From: Spirosoma validum
GTDB taxonomy: Bacteria > Bacteroidota > Bacteroidia > Cytophagales > Spirosomataceae
Reading direction: 5' to 3'
DNA length: 64,000 bases
NCBI RefSeq assembly: GCF_014699035.1
Contig: NZ_JACXAA010000001.1
Location: 434,001 to 498,000 of the forward strand
Part shown: positions 7,716-17,108 of the stretch, piece after piece
Layout of the letters: each line of letters opens with the position of its first letter
Position numbering within the stretch: the first letter of the stretch is position 1
The notes under the pieces: generated by a model
Seen by the model: only the letters and a program-made list of their open reading frames with translations
Told to the model about the DNA's origin: nothing
Database searches by the model: none
Position numbers and translations under genes: made by a program

Positions 7716-10190
7716 ATGCTACGTAACTACCTCAAAATTGCGTTCCGTAATCTTTGGCGAAACAAAGCGTTCTCGGCCATTAATATCGTCGGGTTAGCCC
7801 TAGGTCTGGCGGCCTGTTTTTTTGTTTTTCAGTACGTTTACTTCGAAGTAAGCTACGACCGCTTCAACACCAATGCGCCCAACATTTACCGGGTTCCGAT
7901 TTCGTATTCCGGGAGTATGAGTAACGTACCGACCACGGCTGCCAATCACCCGGCGGTGGGTCCGGCGATGAAAGCGGATTTTCCGGAAGTAGTCGATTTT
8001 GTACGGATGGTCGGCATTTCGCTGTTTATGAACGCGTCTACCGTTTCGTACGATAACCACAAAGGTGAACCGAAGACGTTCAACGAAGGCAACATCTACA
8101 TCGCGGATGCTTCGTTTTTTACCGTATTTTCCTACCCACTGCTGTCGGGCGACAAAAAAAGCTGCTTATCGGAGGGCAACTCCATGGTTATTTCGGCCAC
8201 CACGGCGGAGAAATACTTTGGTAGTCAAAATCCACTGGGGCAAACCCTTACCCTCAACGGACGGATGCCCATGAAGGTAACCGGCGTTTTCAAAGACATT
8301 CCGGAAAACTCACATATCAAGTTCGATATGCTGATTTCCTTCGCAACCGTTGGCCCCAAATGGGGGTATGATGAATGGACCTGGCCGGAGTTTTACAACT
8401 ACGTCGTGCTGGCACCGGGGACAGATGTCAAGAAGCTGGAAGCAAAATTTCCAGCCTTTATCGAGCGATATCTGGGGGCAAAAATGAAGGAATTGCATTT
8501 CCGGTCATCCTTTTATTTACAGCCCGTTACGGATATTCACCTGAATTCCAATTACCTGAAAGAAGCCGAAGCCAACGGAAGCCAGAAGGAGATTTATTTT
8601 CTGGCTATTATCGGTGTATTTATCCTGTTGATTGCCTGGTTCAATTACATCAATTTATCCACGGCCAAATCGATGGAGCGGGCTAAAGAAGTTGGTCTGC
8701 GGAAAGTGGTCGGTGCTGAAAAAGGTCAATTGATTGGTCAGTTCCTGCTCGAATCATTTATTATCAATGCCTTTGCGCTCGTTGTCGCTACGGTGATTGT
8801 GGTGTCCTTTATGCCGCTTTTCAACTCGTTCATTGGTAAAGACATCAGCACAGGATTCTTCGCCACGGGCTTAGGACAAGAACCTTTATTCTGGCTAAGC
8901 GTTCTGCTCATTTTTGGGGCGGGGGCGTTGCTGGTTGGTGCTTATCCAGCCTTCGTGCTGTCGTCGTTCCTGCCGGTGAAGGTGCTGAAAGGATTGACCA
9001 TTAAATCGAATACCGGCATATCGTTACGGCGGGTACTCGTCTCGTTCCAGTTCATCCTGTCCATCATCTTAATTGCCGCTACGGTTATTGTTTTTCAGCA
9101 GTTCCACTTCATGCGTAACGGCAATCTGGGGTATAAAAAAGACCAGGTACTAATTGTTAAAGCGCCCGCCATTACGGACTCGACGATCTTCAACAAATAC
9201 CGTTATTTCAAATCCGAGATTCAGAATACGGCTTCTGTACTGAACGCAACCGCTACGTCGGATATTCCCGGCAATATGATTCGCTACCGGAACAGCGTCC
9301 GAAAGGCGAATCAGGGCAAGCAGCATAATTTCAGTACGTACCTGATGGAGATCGATGAAAAATTCGTTCCTACGTATCATATTGACCTGCTGGCTGGCCG
9401 AAATTTCGTCGCCACGGATAGTTCTAACATCGGCGCGAAAGGGAATACGAACGACCGGGTTCTGATTAATGAAGAAGTCGCTAAGGCGTTGGGTTACAAA
9501 TCAGCGAAAGAAGCGGTGAACCAGGACATCAAGTTTACGCTTGGGCAGGACGATATTCATTGCAAGGTGGTGGGCGTCATGAAAAATTTCCATCAGCGCT
9601 CGCTAAAAGAAAAATACGATCCGATCCTGTTTTACTACCCAACCCGTACCGAATGGAAATATATATCCGTGACCATGCATGGATCGGAGGCTACCCGTAG
9701 CATTGCCGACGTGGAAACTCTCTACCGGAAGGCTTTTCCGGGCAATCCATTCGAGTACTTTTTCCTGGATGATTATTTTAACCGACAATATCAGGCCGAC
9801 AGCCGACTGGGCAACGTTTTTGGTTTGTTTGCGGTGCTGGCCATTATTGTTGCCTGCCTGGGACTACTGGGCCTTTCCAGTTTTGTGATCAAGTTACGCA
9901 CTAAGGAGATTGGCATTCGGAAGGTACTTGGCGCATCCGTTAGTGGCTTGCTGGTTCTCATGTCAAAAGACTTCGTGAAACTGGTTTGTGTGGCCTCGGT
10001 CATCGCCATTCCCGTCATTTATCTGGTCGCACGTACCTGGCTCGATAACTACGCATTCCATATCAGCCTAGGCTGGGCTGTCTTTCTTGTTCCACCCATC
10101 CTGTTGTTAACCATTACGTTACTGACGATCAGCATCCAAAGTTTCAAAGCTGCGTTAACCAATCCAGTGAAATCACTACGTTCGGAATAA
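7716..10190 (+). CDS. FtsX/MacB-type ABC transporter permease
   Basis: 824 residues starting MLRNYLKIAFRNLWRNKAFS. The N-terminal membrane segment is followed by a MacB core domain, an FtsX unit (RAKEVGLRKVVGAE), a second MacB core and a final FtsX unit (RTKEIGIRKVLGAS) ending NPVKSLRSE. It is separated from the preceding permease only by the 36-bp-arm inverted repeat, so the two are likely one transcript unless the hairpin attenuates it. It is the last permease of cluster 1. The substrate is unknown. Confidence 0.93.
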   Translation: MLRNYLKIAFRNLWRNKAFSAINIVGLALGLAACFFVFQYVYFEVSYDRFNTNAPNIYRVPISYSGSMSNVPTTAANHPAVGPAMKADFPEVVDFVRMVGISLFMNASTVSYDNHKGEPKTFNEGNIYIADASFFTVFSYPLLSGDKKSCLSEGNSMVISATTAEKYFGSQNPLGQTLTLNGRMPMKVTGVFKDIPENSHIKFDMLISFATVGPKWGYDEWTWPEFYNYVVLAPGTDVKKLEAKFPAFIERYLGAKMKELHFRSSFYLQPVTDIHLNSNYLKEAEANGSQKEIYFLAIIGVFILLIAWFNYINLSTAKSMERAKEVGLRKVVGAEKGQLIGQFLLESFIINAFALVVATVIVVSFMPLFNSFIGKDISTGFFATGLGQEPLFWLSVLLIFGAGALLVGAYPAFVLSSFLPVKVLKGLTIKSNTGISLRRVLVSFQFILSIILIAATVIVFQQFHFMRNGNLGYKKDQVLIVKAPAITDSTIFNKYRYFKSEIQNTASVLNATATSDIPGNMIRYRNSVRKANQGKQHNFSTYLMEIDEKFVPTYHIDLLAGRNFVATDSSNIGAKGNTNDRVLINEEVAKALGYKSAKEAVNQDIKFTLGQDDIHCKVVGVMKNFHQRSLKEKYDPILFYYPTRTEWKYISVTMHGSEATRSIADVETLYRKAFPGNPFEYFFLDDYFNRQYQADSRLGNVFGLFAVLAIIVACLGLLGLSSFVIKLRTKEIGIRKVLGASVSGLLVLMSKDFVKLVCVASVIAIPVIYLVARTWLDNYAFHISLGWAVFLVPPILLLTITLLTISIQSFKAALTNPVKSLRSE

Positions 10191-10199
10191 AAGGGCATA

Positions 10200-10270
10200 G
10201 GGCATGGGGGTAAGGGCAAAGGGTGAAAATGGTTTCTTAGCTTTTACCCTATGCCCTTACCCCCATGCCC
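10200..10270. repeat. Inverted repeat after the last permease of cluster 1
   Basis: Arms 10200-10224 (starts GGGCATGGGGGTAAGGGC) and 10246-10270 pair over 25 bp with one mismatch. Pairing extends outward with a 7-bp insertion in the left arm. The left arm begins at the stop codon of the permease. It shares the word ATGCCCTTAC with the hairpin before the permease at 21418. The following 180 bp up to 10453 hold no convincing gene. Confidence 0.85.
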
Positions 10271-10452
10271 TTTTCACCTGCAAAAACTGATTCAGGATGA
10301 CAGAGTATGAAGAGGTCGTAGTTCGGCCACCGTCGCCTTTTTGGTTACCAGGTGCTTTAGACCATTATTCCCTGGATTTTTCGCGTAGTGGCTTTTGCTC
10401 GTGGTTGGATAACGTTGGGGGTATGTTCATCACATGCCTCGACTTTCGAAGG

Positions 10453-10731
10453 TCATCGCGGTTGACTGGTCGCTCCATTTGCAAGAATGCCTTTGATTGT
10501 TTCGGTAAATTCCTCCACTGCTGTTAATTGTTGAAACGCATCCTTTCGTCCTTCGATGTCCGACGTATCAAAGCGCTTATATGTACTCCAGTTGACGTAG
10601 GCCGTATTTGTGGTGATGACCAGATAGCCACCACTGGGAATTGACAGCTTATCTAACTCAGGGACGTAAACCACGGTAAGCGAAACCGAATGCTTTTCTC
10701 CTTTCGGATAGAATGTCCAGGTTAGCTTCAT
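10453..10731 (-). CDS. Hypothetical protein, 92 aa
   Basis: The product begins MKLTWTFYPKGEKHSVSLTV. It has no signal peptide or membrane segment and looks like a small mixed alpha/beta protein with an amphipathic C-terminal half (DAFQQLTAVEEFTETIKGIL). It follows the lipoprotein at 10791-11216 on the same strand after 59 bp and could be its partner. I do not recognise a family. A frame on the opposite strand overlaps part of it but has poor protein character. Confidence 0.5.
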   Translation of the reverse strand: MKLTWTFYPKGEKHSVSLTVVYVPELDKLSIPSGGYLVITTNTAYVNWSTYKRFDTSDIEGRKDAFQQLTAVEEFTETIKGILANGATSQPR

Positions 10732-10790
10732 TGTTGTGTTTGGTAAGTCAACACGAATATATTGATATAAGCCTTTATACTCTATTGGGC

Positions 10791-11216
10791 TTACTTGCTC
10801 TCATTGGGACGCAGCTCAATTCTTGCGTTTTTATTAACCAATTCGAATCCATTTTCTGTTTTTTTAACAAGGTGCCGGGTTATTTCAGAAAAACTCTTCT
10901 CAGCCGTTGTGATGACATCAGACTGTACAGATCTATCAATCGTCAAAGAATCACCCTCTAACTGCCATTTGAAGGGCTGCTCCGCTGACATCCCTCCTAA
11001 TTGGGTATAGAAAATTCCTTCTTTGTCAGTCTTGAAATCATACCGCATCTTCGCCATTGCCAGAAATCCAGCAGCCGCTGGGTTTGCGCTTGTAAGCGAT
11101 GGATCGACTTTTAAAGATGCATTAAATGATTTCCCTTCAAAATCGTTCTCGGTAACTTTAGTTGAGCCACAGGAGATAGCGATCGCTAGTGCGAAAAACA
11201 GTAGGATGTGTTTCAT
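10791..11216 (-). CDS. Putative lipoprotein, 141 aa, lipocalin-like stress/copy-number type
   Basis: MKHILLFFALAIAIS followed by Cys16 is a lipoprotein signal. The mature domain has alternating beta strands (MRYDFKTDKEGIFYTQLGG, FKWQLEGDSLTIDR, GFELVNKNARIELRPN) typical of small lipocalin-like domains that Bacteroidetes often encode; that label is inference from pattern only. It is transcribed away from the palindromic site at 11368-11402. No conserved catalytic residue is visible. Confidence 0.7.
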   Translation of the reverse strand: MKHILLFFALAIAISCGSTKVTENDFEGKSFNASLKVDPSLTSANPAAAGFLAMAKMRYDFKTDKEGIFYTQLGGMSAEQPFKWQLEGDSLTIDRSVQSDVITTAEKSFSEITRHLVKKTENGFELVNKNARIELRPNESK

Positions 11217-11367
11217 AGGAGTTGCGATTGAATTACGCGTACCGCTCTACGTTTAGAGCCAAGCGTGTATTTCTGTTAGTATGGGGCATGGGACTAACAA
11301 AGTTAACATGTATACCTAATCCTAACTAGCAAGATCAGACCTGCTCATTCCTCTGCCTTCGCCCTAT

Positions 11368-11402
11368 GTCCGCTGTCGTACGCGACTTGTCCGATAGCGG
11401 AC
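11368..11402 (+). promoter_or_regulatory. Tandem palindromic activator site (GTCC-N6-GGAC), site 2
   Basis: The proximal copy GTCCGATAGCGGAC (11389-11402) is a full palindrome in its outer bases. The distal copy GTCCGCTGTCGTAC starts at 11368, exactly 21 bp upstream. The GG of a canonical sigma-54-type promoter follows 68 bp after the proximal start, the same distance as at site 1. Confidence 0.7.
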
Positions 11403-11455
11403 ATTTTCTTTCTTTACTTATAGCTAACAAATTGATTTACAAAAAAATATACGAC

Positions 11456-11470
11456 TGGCACGAAGATAGC
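11456..11470 (+). promoter_or_regulatory. Sigma-54-like -24/-12 promoter
   Basis: TGGCACGAAGATAGC has GG at 11457-11458, ten bases, then GC at 11469-11470, and matches the consensus TGGCACG-N4-TTGC at all but one position. This is the best sigma-54 promoter in the window. The start point would be near 11482, about 36 nt before ATG 11518. Confidence 0.7.
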
Positions 11471-11517
11471 GGGAGTAATTCTACTTAATAAAGCCCCTAC
11501 AAAATTTCTGCCGATTT

Positions 11518-12102
11518 ATGAAAACGCTATGTACCCTGTTATTGATCGCGGTCAGCTTCAGTGCAATAGCACAACGGTCGTCCAACAAGCACGTTACGAC
11601 CGATGGTCGGCAGCTTCGTATTCGCGTTGATATCGAACAAGCTGATCGATCCATTCACTTCAACCGCTCGTTCGACGTAGAGGACATGGACGAAAGCGCC
11701 GTAAAAGCGCTGGAGAATCATGTCATTGACTCGCTGGATCGGGTCATGAATAACCAGACGGCTACCATCAACATTGATCGTAACTACACGGATCGGCCAA
11801 AGAGAAAGCATAAAGATGAACGAATCGTTTATACTACATCAACCTCCGATGAGTCAGTTGACGGATCGCTACAGGCGAGTGCTTCGTCGTCACTTTCGCC
11901 GAGTGATGTAGCGCCCTCATCGGTATTGGTCAAAGAAGACAAAGAAAACGGTCGGCTCTGGATGCAGTATACCTTCGAGAAAGATGGAGAAGAACTGATC
12001 ATTGAACGTACGGCGAATGTCGTTGGCAAATCGGATCGCGAAAAACAGGCGATCATTAAAGAAACCGAACGTAGCTTTGGCATTAAGACAGGCAATCAAT
12101 AG
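11518..12102 (+). CDS. Secreted protein of unknown function under the sigma-54-like promoter
   Basis: 194 residues. MKTLCTLLLIAVSFSAIAQ is a signal peptide ending at AQ. The mature part is highly charged. It contains a segment rich in S and D (STSDESVDGSLQASASSSLS) between two beta-rich stretches (LRIRVDIEQADRSIHF; LWMQYTFEKDGEELIIERTA). I do not recognise a family. It is a single gene closed by a terminator at 12208, driven by the palindromic site and promoter upstream, so it may be a periplasmic effector or sensor of that regulon. Confidence 0.7.
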   Translation: MKTLCTLLLIAVSFSAIAQRSSNKHVTTDGRQLRIRVDIEQADRSIHFNRSFDVEDMDESAVKALENHVIDSLDRVMNNQTATINIDRNYTDRPKRKHKDERIVYTTSTSDESVDGSLQASASSSLSPSDVAPSSVLVKEDKENGRLWMQYTFEKDGEELIIERTANVVGKSDREKQAIIKETERSFGIKTGNQ

Positions 12103-12207
12103 CTCTCTATAACGTCCTATTTCCCGGTCAAAGGCTATTTCCGAAACCCTTACCTCTTTTCAGCAAGCCCACCACTCAGTCTGAAGACTTTCTGAATTAC
12201 TCAACAC

Positions 12208-12234
12208 AAAAGCTGCCCAGATCAGGCAGCTTTT
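12208..12234 (+). terminator. Rho-independent terminator
   Basis: Arms AAAAGCTGCC (12208-12217) and GGCAGCTTTT (12225-12234) are followed by CTTTTT. It closes the gene at 11518-12102. Confidence 0.8.
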
Positions 12235-12359
12235 CTTTTTATGGCAGGGAAGTGCAGGGAGTGCTCGCAACCCGCGCAAAAATTTTTACTTTTCGCTGTA
12301 ACCTTCTCAAGTTCGCGCAGTTTCCAGTTCAAAATCCACCAAATCCGACGTAACAACGG

Positions 12360-12932
12360 TTGAACGCCCTGACAGATAACGCACTCATGCTGCAGGTAAA
12401 AGCAGGTAATATGGATACGATGGGCTTGCTCTTCGAGCGCTATCATCGGCCCCTGTTCGGCTTCCTGTTCCACATGACCAGCCAGCGTGAAGCCAGTGAG
12501 GACATGTTGCAAACCGTGTTCTATCGGATGCTGAAATATCGCCATACATTCACTGGTGACGGTGAATTCCGAAGCTGGATGTACCATCTGGCCCGTAATG
12601 TACTGGTTGATTATAGTAAGCAGAACAAGCGTTCGGCCCATCAGTATGATTTGGCCGACGTAGCAGAGAAAATTGGTGGAGGACCAGCCGCCGACGAGCG
12701 ATTCCAGAAAGAGCAGGAACTCGATACGTTGCATAAGGCGATGGCCAAACTAAGTCCTGAGAATCGTGAAGTACTGGTACTGAGCCGATTTCAGGAATTG
12801 AAATACGAGGAAATTGCGCGGGTACTCAACACAACGGAAGGAGCGATTAAAGTGCGGGTGCATCGGGCAATGAACGAGTTAAAGAAAATTTACTTAACGC
12901 TGGAAAATGGCAACGCAACCTATAAACTGTGA
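12360..12932 (+). CDS. ECF-family RNA polymerase sigma factor
   Basis: 190 residues from TTG 12360; an ATG at 12387 (residue 10) is a possible alternative. Sigma region 2 spans about 20-90 (LLFERYHRPLFGFLFHMT, DMLQTVFYRMLKYR, FRSWMYHLARNVLVDYSKQ). Region 4 spans about 125-180 (LSPENREVLVLSRFQELKYE, EGAIKVRVHRAMNELK). It overlaps the anti-sigma gene by 26 bp, so the two are translationally coupled. A TGTAACC word at 12297 with a GC-rich element about 15 bp further on could be an autoregulatory ECF promoter, but this is tentative. Its likely targets include the DUF4097 genes that follow. Confidence 0.9.
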   Translation: MNALTDNALMLQVKAGNMDTMGLLFERYHRPLFGFLFHMTSQREASEDMLQTVFYRMLKYRHTFTGDGEFRSWMYHLARNVLVDYSKQNKRSAHQYDLADVAEKIGGGPAADERFQKEQELDTLHKAMAKLSPENREVLVLSRFQELKYEEIARVLNTTEGAIKVRVHRAMNELKKIYLTLENGNATYKL

Positions 12933-13743
12933 ACAGGCAAACGAACGGATAACCGACTGGCTCAACAACCAGTTGCCCGAGACCGACCGTGTTGCTCTGG
13001 AAGCGCACCTGAAGGCGTGCCCAGCCTGCGAGACGGAAGCTAATTCGGTTCGGCAGCTTTGGCAGCTCATGGGCAACGTACCCACGCCTGAGCCAGGCGA
13101 AACGGCACGGGTCCGGTTTCAGGCAATGCTCGATACGTATAAGGATACCGTTACCACTGAGCAGGAAAGTGTCGTTGATAATCTGCTAGCAAAACTCCGG
13201 CAACTTTGGGCACCGAAATATGCGTTCAGACTCGCCTATAGTTTAGTTCTGTTGATTATTGGCGTAGCAACTGGCTACTGGTTTCAACGTTCCAATACGC
13301 CCGCTCTAGCGTATCAGCAGCAAATCGATACGTTATCGACGCAGGTTCAGGAAATGCGTCAGATGATGATGCTCTCGTTACTGGAAAATCCAGCAGCCTC
13401 AGAACGACTTCGGGCAGTAAGTTATACCGAAGAAATCAATCAGGTCGATGACAAAGTGGTTGACGCCTTGCTGACAACACTCAACAACGATGCAAATGTG
13501 AATGTCCGGCTCGTTACGCTGGAAGCACTGGCGAAACTGGCTGATAATCCGACCGTTCGAGAAGGGCTGGTGCAGTCGATTACCCGACAGGAGTCGCCGT
13601 TGGTGCAGTCGGCACTAGCCGATGTGATGGTGAAATTGCAGGAGAAACGATCCATTAAACCCCTTCGGCAATTACTCCGCGACGATAAGCTGAATCACTT
13701 GGTCAAAGGCAAAATCGAGCAAAGCATCCGGGAGTTATCCTGA
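12907..13743 (+). CDS. Membrane anti-sigma factor with zinc-finger and HEAT-like repeats
   Basis: 278 residues. The N-terminus has a ZAS-type motif (INCEQANERITDWLNNQL, then HLKACPACE), as in anti-sigma factors that hold ECF sigmas inactive. A single membrane segment lies near 105-122 (LAYSLVLLIIGVATGYWF). The C-terminal periplasmic part has helical repeats (VVDALLTTLNNDANVNVRLV, LADNPTVREGLVQSI, LADVMVKLQEKRSIKPLRQL), which read as HEAT-like. It overlaps the sigma gene by 26 bp. The repeat domain may bind the DUF4097 products encoded next; that is inference. Confidence 0.85.
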   Translation: MATQPINCEQANERITDWLNNQLPETDRVALEAHLKACPACETEANSVRQLWQLMGNVPTPEPGETARVRFQAMLDTYKDTVTTEQESVVDNLLAKLRQLWAPKYAFRLAYSLVLLIIGVATGYWFQRSNTPALAYQQQIDTLSTQVQEMRQMMMLSLLENPAASERLRAVSYTEEINQVDDKVVDALLTTLNNDANVNVRLVTLEALAKLADNPTVREGLVQSITRQESPLVQSALADVMVKLQEKRSIKPLRQLLRDDKLNHLVKGKIEQSIRELS

Positions 13744-13875
13744 CTATTAGAAAGATAAAAGAGACAAGACACAAGAAGAAAGACGTAAAATAATCGCTTA
13801 CAACAGGCCATCAATTCAATCTTTCGACTTTACTCTTTCATCTCAATACAAACAACCCAAATTCAAACAAATGCT

Positions 13876-14736
13876 ATGAAACCTTTCCTAATCCCCGTAC
13901 TGGCGGGGCTAGTACTTTCCTGTGCCCATTCGCCAGCCAATGCTCAGGAATTTAATGAGCAGATACGCAAAGAGTTTACCGTATCAAAAGCCCAAAGCGG
14001 TATGCTGGCCGTCTACAACATCAACGGCTCTATCAATGTCGAAGGGTATTCAGGGGATAAGGTTATTCTGGAAATCAACAAATCGATTACGGCCAAAACC
14101 AATCAGGATCTCGAAACGGGAAAGAAAGAATTCCAGTTGAAGGTCGAGCAGAATGGCGACAGCATTATCGCTTACATCGCTGAACCGTTCGACTCGCGCC
14201 CAAACCGGAATAACAACAGAGATCGGAACTGGCACATCGACTATGAGTTCAATCTCGATTATACCATTAAAGTGCCTAACCAGATGAACCTGGCCGTTTC
14301 TACAGTCAATCACGGCAACGTAACGGTGAAAAATGTAACGGGATACCTGAAAGCGCGGAACGTAAACGGAGCCATTGCGCTGAACAACATAAAAGGCACA
14401 ACGGACGCGCATACAATCAACGGAAACGTCGATATTGACTACGTAGCAAATCCGCCCGAAAACTCGTCGTACTATACCCTCAATGGCAACATTCGCGTAA
14501 CGTATCCCAATAATCTGTCAGCTGACCTGCAATTCAAGACGTTCCAGGGAAGCTTTTACACTGATTTCCCGAACACCGAAGTATTGCCGGTACAACCCAT
14601 CAAAACGGAGCAGAAAACCGCCGGTGGTACGGTTTATAAATTAAACAAAAACACGGCCATCCGAATCGGAAAGGGTGGCAAAACACTCAAGTTCGAAACT
14701 TTCAACGGAAGTATTTACATTAAAAAGCAATCCTGA
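13876..14736 (+). CDS. DUF4097-family secreted beta-helix protein
   Basis: 286 residues. The signal peptide (MKPFLIPVLAGLVLSCAHS, cleavage after NAQ) also contains Cys16, so it might be a lipoprotein. The mature chain has the DUF4097 pattern of short rungs (INGSINVEGYSGDKVILEIN; VNHGNVTVKNVTGYLKARNV; VNGAIALNNIKGTTDAHTIN; LNGNIRVTYP). It lies 132 bp after the anti-sigma gene. Its stop overlaps the start of its paralog (ATGA at 14733-14736), which shows translational coupling. The function of the family is unknown. Confidence 0.88.
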   Translation: MKPFLIPVLAGLVLSCAHSPANAQEFNEQIRKEFTVSKAQSGMLAVYNINGSINVEGYSGDKVILEINKSITAKTNQDLETGKKEFQLKVEQNGDSIIAYIAEPFDSRPNRNNNRDRNWHIDYEFNLDYTIKVPNQMNLAVSTVNHGNVTVKNVTGYLKARNVNGAIALNNIKGTTDAHTINGNVDIDYVANPPENSSYYTLNGNIRVTYPNNLSADLQFKTFQGSFYTDFPNTEVLPVQPIKTEQKTAGGTVYKLNKNTAIRIGKGGKTLKFETFNGSIYIKKQS

Positions 14737-15575
14737 TGAAAACGCATAAATTATCAATTGGAATCCTGTTTATCAGCCTTTTGACTACCGGTTCACTTCT
14801 GGCTCAGAATGACGTAAAAGAGCAGTTGGTGGTTCCGTTAAGCGATCCTGGCAAACCCGGTACGTTACGGGCCAGCTTAATAAACGGGTCTATTCACGTA
14901 GTGGGTTATACGGGCAAAGACGTTGTTATCGACATCGTTTCGACGGCAAATTCACGGCAGGGCAAACGTAACGAGAGCGACGAGAAAGCTAGTAACGGTA
15001 TGAAACGGATCAACGCAGGAAACCCACTCGATGTCAGTGCCCGGGAAAAGAACAATACAGTCAATGTAGAAGTGAACTCCATACAACAGTCTGTCGACCT
15101 GACGATTAAAGTACCCCAACAGTTTTCACTACGTATTGGCACCATCAATCACGGCGAAATCACCGTCGAGAATGTCAATGGTGAACTGGAAGTGAATAAC
15201 GTAAACGGCGCCATCGAACTCAATAACATCTCCGGTTCAGCGGTGGCCAATACGGTCAACGGTGCCGTAAAAGCTACGTTCAAGAGCGTCAGTGCCGATG
15301 CGCCAATGGCGTTCTCGACCCTCAATGGCAATGTCGACGTAACGTTTCCGGCCTCAGCTAAAATGAACGTCAAACTCAAGTCGGATCGAGGTGACGTTTT
15401 CACTGACTTTGATATTGACGTTGACAAAGGCCCGTCCAGGGTTAGCCGCACGAATCAGAACGGAATGTACCGGGTTAGCATCGACGAATGGGTTCAGGGT
15501 AAAGTGAACGGTGGCGGTCGTGAGATCATGATGAAAAACATGAACGGCAATATTTACGTCCGCAAAGCGAAGTAA
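14736..15575 (+). CDS. DUF4097-family secreted beta-helix protein, paralog of the preceding gene
   Basis: 279 residues. The signal peptide is MKTHKLSIGILFISLLTTGS, with cleavage near LLAQ. The same rung motifs occur in the same order as in the neighbour (LINGSIHVVGYTGKDVVIDI; INHGEITVENVNGELEVNNV; VNGAIELNNISGSAVANTVN; LNGNVDVTFP), so the pair arose by tandem duplication. It overlaps the upstream stop by one base. It probably belongs to the ECF sigma/anti-sigma operon. Substrate and partners are unknown. Confidence 0.88.
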   Translation: MKTHKLSIGILFISLLTTGSLLAQNDVKEQLVVPLSDPGKPGTLRASLINGSIHVVGYTGKDVVIDIVSTANSRQGKRNESDEKASNGMKRINAGNPLDVSAREKNNTVNVEVNSIQQSVDLTIKVPQQFSLRIGTINHGEITVENVNGELEVNNVNGAIELNNISGSAVANTVNGAVKATFKSVSADAPMAFSTLNGNVDVTFPASAKMNVKLKSDRGDVFTDFDIDVDKGPSRVSRTNQNGMYRVSIDEWVQGKVNGGGREIMMKNMNGNIYVRKAK

Positions 15576-15617
15576 AGCTTATTTAGATAGAGCAACAGTT
15601 TATAGGACCATACGATT

Positions 15618-17108
15618 GTGCGCATTCATTCACTACTTATCGCAGGCTGTTTCGTTACGTTAACCATGGACTTGGTGTCTGGGCAAGTGAGTTCACCGCC
15701 AACGAATAGCAGCCAGAATATTATTTCAAAAACCGCCATACAGCAACTAGGAAGGGCGTTTATTCAGGAGAAAGCCCACGTTGGTTTGTCGATCGGTGTT
15801 ATTCAAAATGGGAAGACCGCTTTCTACAATTTCGGTACAACGCAGAAAGGAAAAGACCAGCCACCTACCGAACACACGATCTACGAGATCGGGTCGATCA
15901 GCAAAACATTTGGGAGTCTGCTACTGGCGAAGGCTGTTACCGAAAAGAAAGCTAATCTGGATGACGACATCCGGAAATACCTCGACGGCGACTATTCAAA
16001 TTTAGCCTACCAGGGCAAGCCAATAAAGCTGGTTCACCTGACGAACTGGACCTCTGAACTTCCCGATAACCCCGGTCGGTTCAAACGGGCCAATTCAGAT
16101 TCAATTCCGTTTCTGATCGTGAATGAGTTGAGTCATTACACGAAGGCGGATTTTTTCAACGATCTAGACGCCGTTACGCTCAAGGCGGCTCCTGGCCAGA
16201 ATCCGCGCCATTCCAACGTAGCGGCTCAGTTGGTGGGGTACATTCTGGAGAAAATCTATCAGATGCCTTACCAGGAGTTAATTAGAACAGAGATTGAACA
16301 GCCCCTCGGTATGCACAGTACGTTCGGTTCGGAGACCCCGGCAGATTCATTTGCCATTGGCTATGATGGAAAGGGTATTCAGATGCCCGCGTTCACGATA
16401 AAAGCGATGCAGGCGGCCGGTGGGCTTCGCTACAGCGCGGCTGACCTGCTGAAATACGCAGCTTATCAACTGGATGAACGGAACAAAGTCGTACAGCTGA
16501 GCCATCAGCTAACCTGGGGAAACGTTGAAAGCCTGGCGCTGGCGTTGAACTGGTTTCTCCACAAAACCCTCGACAGCAAACGGCAGGTAGAACACTCCGG
16601 TGGTACGTTTGGCTTTGCCAGTCTCTGCGATCTGTATCCCGATCAGAAAGTGGGCCTTGTACTGCTCGCCAATAATTCGGATCAGTCAACGCAGGGCCAG
16701 CTTCAGGAACTGTCGGGCAACATCATGAACGTCCTGTACGGGGAACCGATTGCGCTGACACGTCTAAACGACGAATTGAAAAAGCGAGGCTATGCACAGG
16801 TTATCGACGTAGTGAAGGCCGTGCGCAAAAAACACCCCGAGCTTCACCTGAGCGAAAATTATGTAAATAGCTGGGGTTATAAGCTAGTTGGGCAGAACAA
16901 ATTACAGGAAGCACTTGCGCTTTTTAAGCTAAATGTCAGTCTGTATCCCAAAGCCTGGAATACCTACGATAGCCTGGCGGAACACTATGAGCATATGGGT
17001 AACCGGAAGCTCGCTGTCGAGAATTATAAGCGTTCGCTGGCCCTGAACGCTCAGAATACCAGCGCCATCGATTTCCTAAAAAAAGTGGGCGCAACGCCCG
17101 GCAACTAG
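15618..17108 (+). CDS. Serine beta-lactamase-fold (class C/AmpH-like) protein with TPR tail, divergent active site
   Basis: 496 residues from GTG 15618, which begins a signal peptide (MRIHSLLIAGCFVTLTMDLV). The serine hydrolase domain spans about 45-370, with SxxK at Ser93-Lys96 (SISK). The second motif is His197-Ser198-Asn199 where YxN is expected, and the usual HxSGLP segment reads NWTSELP. The KTG-equivalent region is HSGGTFGF. A C-terminal TPR-like region (about 395-490) contains EALALFKLNVSLYPKAWNTY. Homologs act as D-Ala-D-Ala peptidases or esterases in the periplasm. The changed residues suggest altered or lost catalysis. A related intact gene follows. Confidence 0.88.
   Translation: MRIHSLLIAGCFVTLTMDLVSGQVSSPPTNSSQNIISKTAIQQLGRAFIQEKAHVGLSIGVIQNGKTAFYNFGTTQKGKDQPPTEHTIYEIGSISKTFGSLLLAKAVTEKKANLDDDIRKYLDGDYSNLAYQGKPIKLVHLTNWTSELPDNPGRFKRANSDSIPFLIVNELSHYTKADFFNDLDAVTLKAAPGQNPRHSNVAAQLVGYILEKIYQMPYQELIRTEIEQPLGMHSTFGSETPADSFAIGYDGKGIQMPAFTIKAMQAAGGLRYSAADLLKYAAYQLDERNKVVQLSHQLTWGNVESLALALNWFLHKTLDSKRQVEHSGGTFGFASLCDLYPDQKVGLVLLANNSDQSTQGQLQELSGNIMNVLYGEPIALTRLNDELKKRGYAQVIDVVKAVRKKHPELHLSENYVNSWGYKLVGQNKLQEALALFKLNVSLYPKAWNTYDSLAEHYEHMGNRKLAVENYKRSLALNAQNTSAIDFLKKVGATPGN

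Noticed and set aside
10297-10527. Frame of 76 residues on the plus strand after permease cluster 1
   Set aside because: No family-like pattern, odd composition, and it overlaps the more plausible minus-strand gene at 10453-10731.
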